Under the pieces are notes generated by a model. It saw only the letters and a list, made by a program, of their open reading frames with translations. It ran no database searches and was not told the origin of the DNA. 8,007 nucleotides of DNA from Bacteroidota bacterium. GTDB lineage: Bacteria; Bacteroidota; Bacteroidia; Bacteroidales; 4484-276. The translations under genes and the position numbers were made by a program. Location of the stretch: positions 1 to 8,007 of the forward strand of contig JABMQA010000353.1 in the NCBI GenBank assembly GCA_013203545.1. The letters run 5' to 3'. Positions within the stretch are counted from its first letter, which is position 1. The number at the start of each line of letters is the position of its first letter. This document shows, in pieces, positions 6,146 to 8,007 of this stretch.

Positions 6146-8007
6146 ATGAAAAAGACTTTTTTATCTCTTGCTTTCATACTGGCTATAAGCACTGTATTTA
6201 CTATTTTTTCCAAGCCAGGAAAGCTTGTTTTACTCGCAGCATTGCTTTTCTCATTTGCTACCTTACAGGCACAGACATTCGAATATGGGGATGCCTGGGG
6301 AAAAGCAGGAATGACACTGAAAAGTGAGTCTAATTCTGGTGTAAATGTTAATTTCTCCATCAACGAATTTGCGATGGAAGAAAACATGATTGACGGCACT
6401 CCGATGATGAACATTAACCTACCAAAGGTATTCCTTCCCAACAATGAAGGCGCACCTGACCTTCCTGGTGTGAGCCGTTACATTGCAATCCCTCAGGGAG
6501 CCAACGTGGTTTTAAAGGTTAAGAACTATCGTGTTGAAACCATGACCGACGTTGAAATTGCCCCTGCACCGCGCATTCCTTTGGACACTGACAAAGGACC
6601 GTTGCATTATGCCAAGGATGAACTGATCTACACTAAAAACGCTTATTATCCGGAACAGCCCTTCCAGCTTTCTACACCTACTGATATCAGGGGAGTGGAT
6701 GTTGTTATGCTGGGGATTACACCATTCCAGTACAACCCGGTTACAAAAGAACTGTTGATTTATCGTGATGTTGAATTTGAGGTTGTATTCGAAGGTGGCA
6801 ATAGCCATTATGGAAACGATCGTTTACGCAGCCGCTGGTTCGACCCGATCCTTCAGGATCATTTACTGAATGCAGCTTCACTTCCGGAAGTTGACTACAG
6901 TGCAAGAATCCAACAAATCCAGAACCGCGACGATGTTGGTTATGAGTACCTGATCGTAGTTCCTAACAGTTCTGTCTGGACACCATATGCCGAACAAATT
7001 AAAGAATGGCGTACCATGCAGGGAATTTTAACCGGTATCGTTACCCTGGATGATATTGGTGGAACTTCAGCATCAGCGCTTGAAACTTACTTCAACAACG
7101 CCTACAACACCTGGGACATTCCCCCGGTAGCAGTTTTGATAATGGCCGACTATGGCACCAATGCCGACAACAGTATTATTTCCCCGATCTGGGATGGTTA
7201 TTGTGTTTCCGATAATATTTGGGCTGATGTGAACAACAACGATATGCCCGACATCATTTTTGCAAGAATGACCGCACAAAACGCCGGACATCTTGAAATT
7301 ATGGTTTCTAAGATGCTCGACTATGAAGCTGATCCGCCTACCGATTTTAATTTCTACCACAAACCTGTCACTGCTCTTGGCTGGCAAACTGAACGTTGGT
7401 TCCAGATCTGCTCAGAAGTTGTTGGTGGTTACTGGCGCGAAGTTAAAGGAAAAGAACCTGTTCGTGTTAATGCTATTTATAGCGGCTCACCGGGTAGTAC
7501 ATGGTCAACAAACCAAAATACTCCCATGGTAACAAACTATTTTGGCCCAAACGGTCTTGGCTATATCCCTGCAACACCAGCTGAATTAGGTGGATGGTCA
7601 GGCGGTACAGCTCAGGATGTTATTAACGCGCTCAATGACGGCGCCTTTGCATTGCAGCACCGTGATCATGGTTCACAAACCGGTTGGGGTGAACCTGGTT
7701 TCCAGAGCAGCCATATCAGCAGTCTTACAAATAATGCCGACAACGAACTGTCATTTATCTTTTCCATAAACTGCCTTACAGGTATGTATGATATGAGTGG
7801 TGAATGTTTTGCTGAGAAATTCCACCGTCATACCTCCGGAGGCCTAAACGCGGGTGCCCTTGGTCTCATCGCTGCATCTGAGGTTTCCTACTCATTTGTT
7901 AATGATACTTATGTTTGGGGTATGATGGATAATATGTATCCTGATTTTATGCCTGATTATGGTAATTACGTGGATGAAAGAGGCTTCCTGCCTGCTTTCG
8001 GAAATGC
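6146..8007 (+). CDS. Gingipain-type C25 cysteine protease, 3'-truncated by the window
   Basis: The frame is open from ATG 6146 to the window end (620 codons, no stop). An unusually long two-part signal region (residues 1-42, cut before Q43) is followed by a C25 propeptide domain (about 44-250; LPGVSRYIAIPQGANVVLKV). The catalytic domain starts near 266 (YEYLIVVPNSSVWTPYAEQI). It includes the family segment SDNIW-ADVNNNDMPDIIFAR (about 355-374), catalytic H508 in HRDHGSQTGWG and catalytic C543 in FIFSINCLTGMYD. The 35-residue His-Cys spacing is close to the 33 in RgpB and Kgp, and ECFAEKFHR plus GLIAASE also fit gingipains. The family are secreted endopeptidases cleaving after Arg or Lys. D356 may correspond to the RgpB S1 aspartate, but this rests on a remembered alignment. 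The gene starts 55 bp after the deiminase with no clear terminator or promoter between, so co-transcription is plausible. No Shine-Dalgarno is seen. The C-terminus, probably Ig-like plus T9SS domain, is outside the window. Confidence 0.93.
   Translation, partial: MKKTFLSLAFILAISTVFTIFSKPGKLVLLAALLFSFATLQAQTFEYGDAWGKAGMTLKSESNSGVNVNFSINEFAMEENMIDGTPMMNINLPKVFLPNNEGAPDLPGVSRYIAIPQGANVVLKVKNYRVETMTDVEIAPAPRIPLDTDKGPLHYAKDELIYTKNAYYPEQPFQLSTPTDIRGVDVVMLGITPFQYNPVTKELLIYRDVEFEVVFEGGNSHYGNDRLRSRWFDPILQDHLLNAASLPEVDYSARIQQIQNRDDVGYEYLIVVPNSSVWTPYAEQIKEWRTMQGILTGIVTLDDIGGTSASALETYFNNAYNTWDIPPVAVLIMADYGTNADNSIISPIWDGYCVSDNIWADVNNNDMPDIIFARMTAQNAGHLEIMVSKMLDYEADPPTDFNFYHKPVTALGWQTERWFQICSEVVGGYWREVKGKEPVRVNAIYSGSPGSTWSTNQNTPMVTNYFGPNGLGYIPATPAELGGWSGGTAQDVINALNDGAFALQHRDHGSQTGWGEPGFQSSHISSLTNNADNELSFIFSINCLTGMYDMSGECFAEKFHRHTSGGLNAGALGLIAASEVSYSFVNDTYVWGMMDNMYPDFMPDYGNYVDERGFLPAFGN

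Noticed and set aside
6228..6241. 14-base inverted match between the protease signal sequence and hairpin 1 (2555-2568)
   Set aside because: TTTTACTCGCAGCA occurring twice in an 8-kb window is within chance expectation (roughly 0.2-0.3 such matches for random sequence), and in the gene it encodes normal signal-peptide residues.
6070..6444. 124-codon minus-strand frame
   Set aside because: It is antisense to the start of the clearly coding C25 protease gene and has no protein features of its own.

Overview
The window is a stretch of a Bacteroidota chromosome that encodes three large secreted multidomain proteins, all on the + strand. The phylum call rests on two C-terminal type A type IX secretion system (T9SS) sorting domains, signal peptides ending in the QAQ style typical of the phylum, start codons without Shine-Dalgarno sequences, a TAnnTTTG-type promoter element, and extracellular module types common there (choice-of-anchor J/cleaved adhesin, FN3-like, GWN repeats, C25 peptidase). 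A Bacteroidales-like anaerobe or environmental relative is plausible, but the genus cannot be read from the sequence.

Layout: (1) 2-2464 is the 3' part of a surface protein whose start lies before the window: cleaved-adhesin/choice-of-anchor J domain, FN3-like domain, a GDEIG module, two tandem GWN repeats, a second GDEIG module and a T9SS sorting domain. (2) 2465-2775 is a 311-bp intergenic gap with a degenerate REP-like pair of hairpins and a candidate promoter. (3) 2776-6090 is a complete 1104-residue secreted peptidylarginine deiminase closely resembling Porphyromonas gingivalis PPAD over its first ~473 residues. It is extended by a P-domain-like module apparently nested inside an Ig-like (HYDIN/BACON-type) module, then the same GWN-GWN-GDEIG-T9SS tail as gene 1. 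(4) After 55 bp, 6146-8007 holds the first 620 residues of a gingipain-type (C25) cysteine protease with prodomain and catalytic His and Cys visible; it runs off the right end.

How they may work together: in P. gingivalis, Arg-gingipains expose C-terminal arginines and PPAD citrullinates them, from unlinked genes (as I recall). Here a PPAD-type enzyme and a C25 protease are directly adjacent, same strand, and possibly co-transcribed, which suggests a physically linked 'cut, then citrullinate' extracellular system. Genes 1 and 2 carry a nearly interchangeable ~180-residue double repeat (about 80% identical by hand alignment), so they probably share a surface-attachment or partner-binding tail. 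No RNA genes, CRISPR arrays, insertion sequences or transposases were seen.
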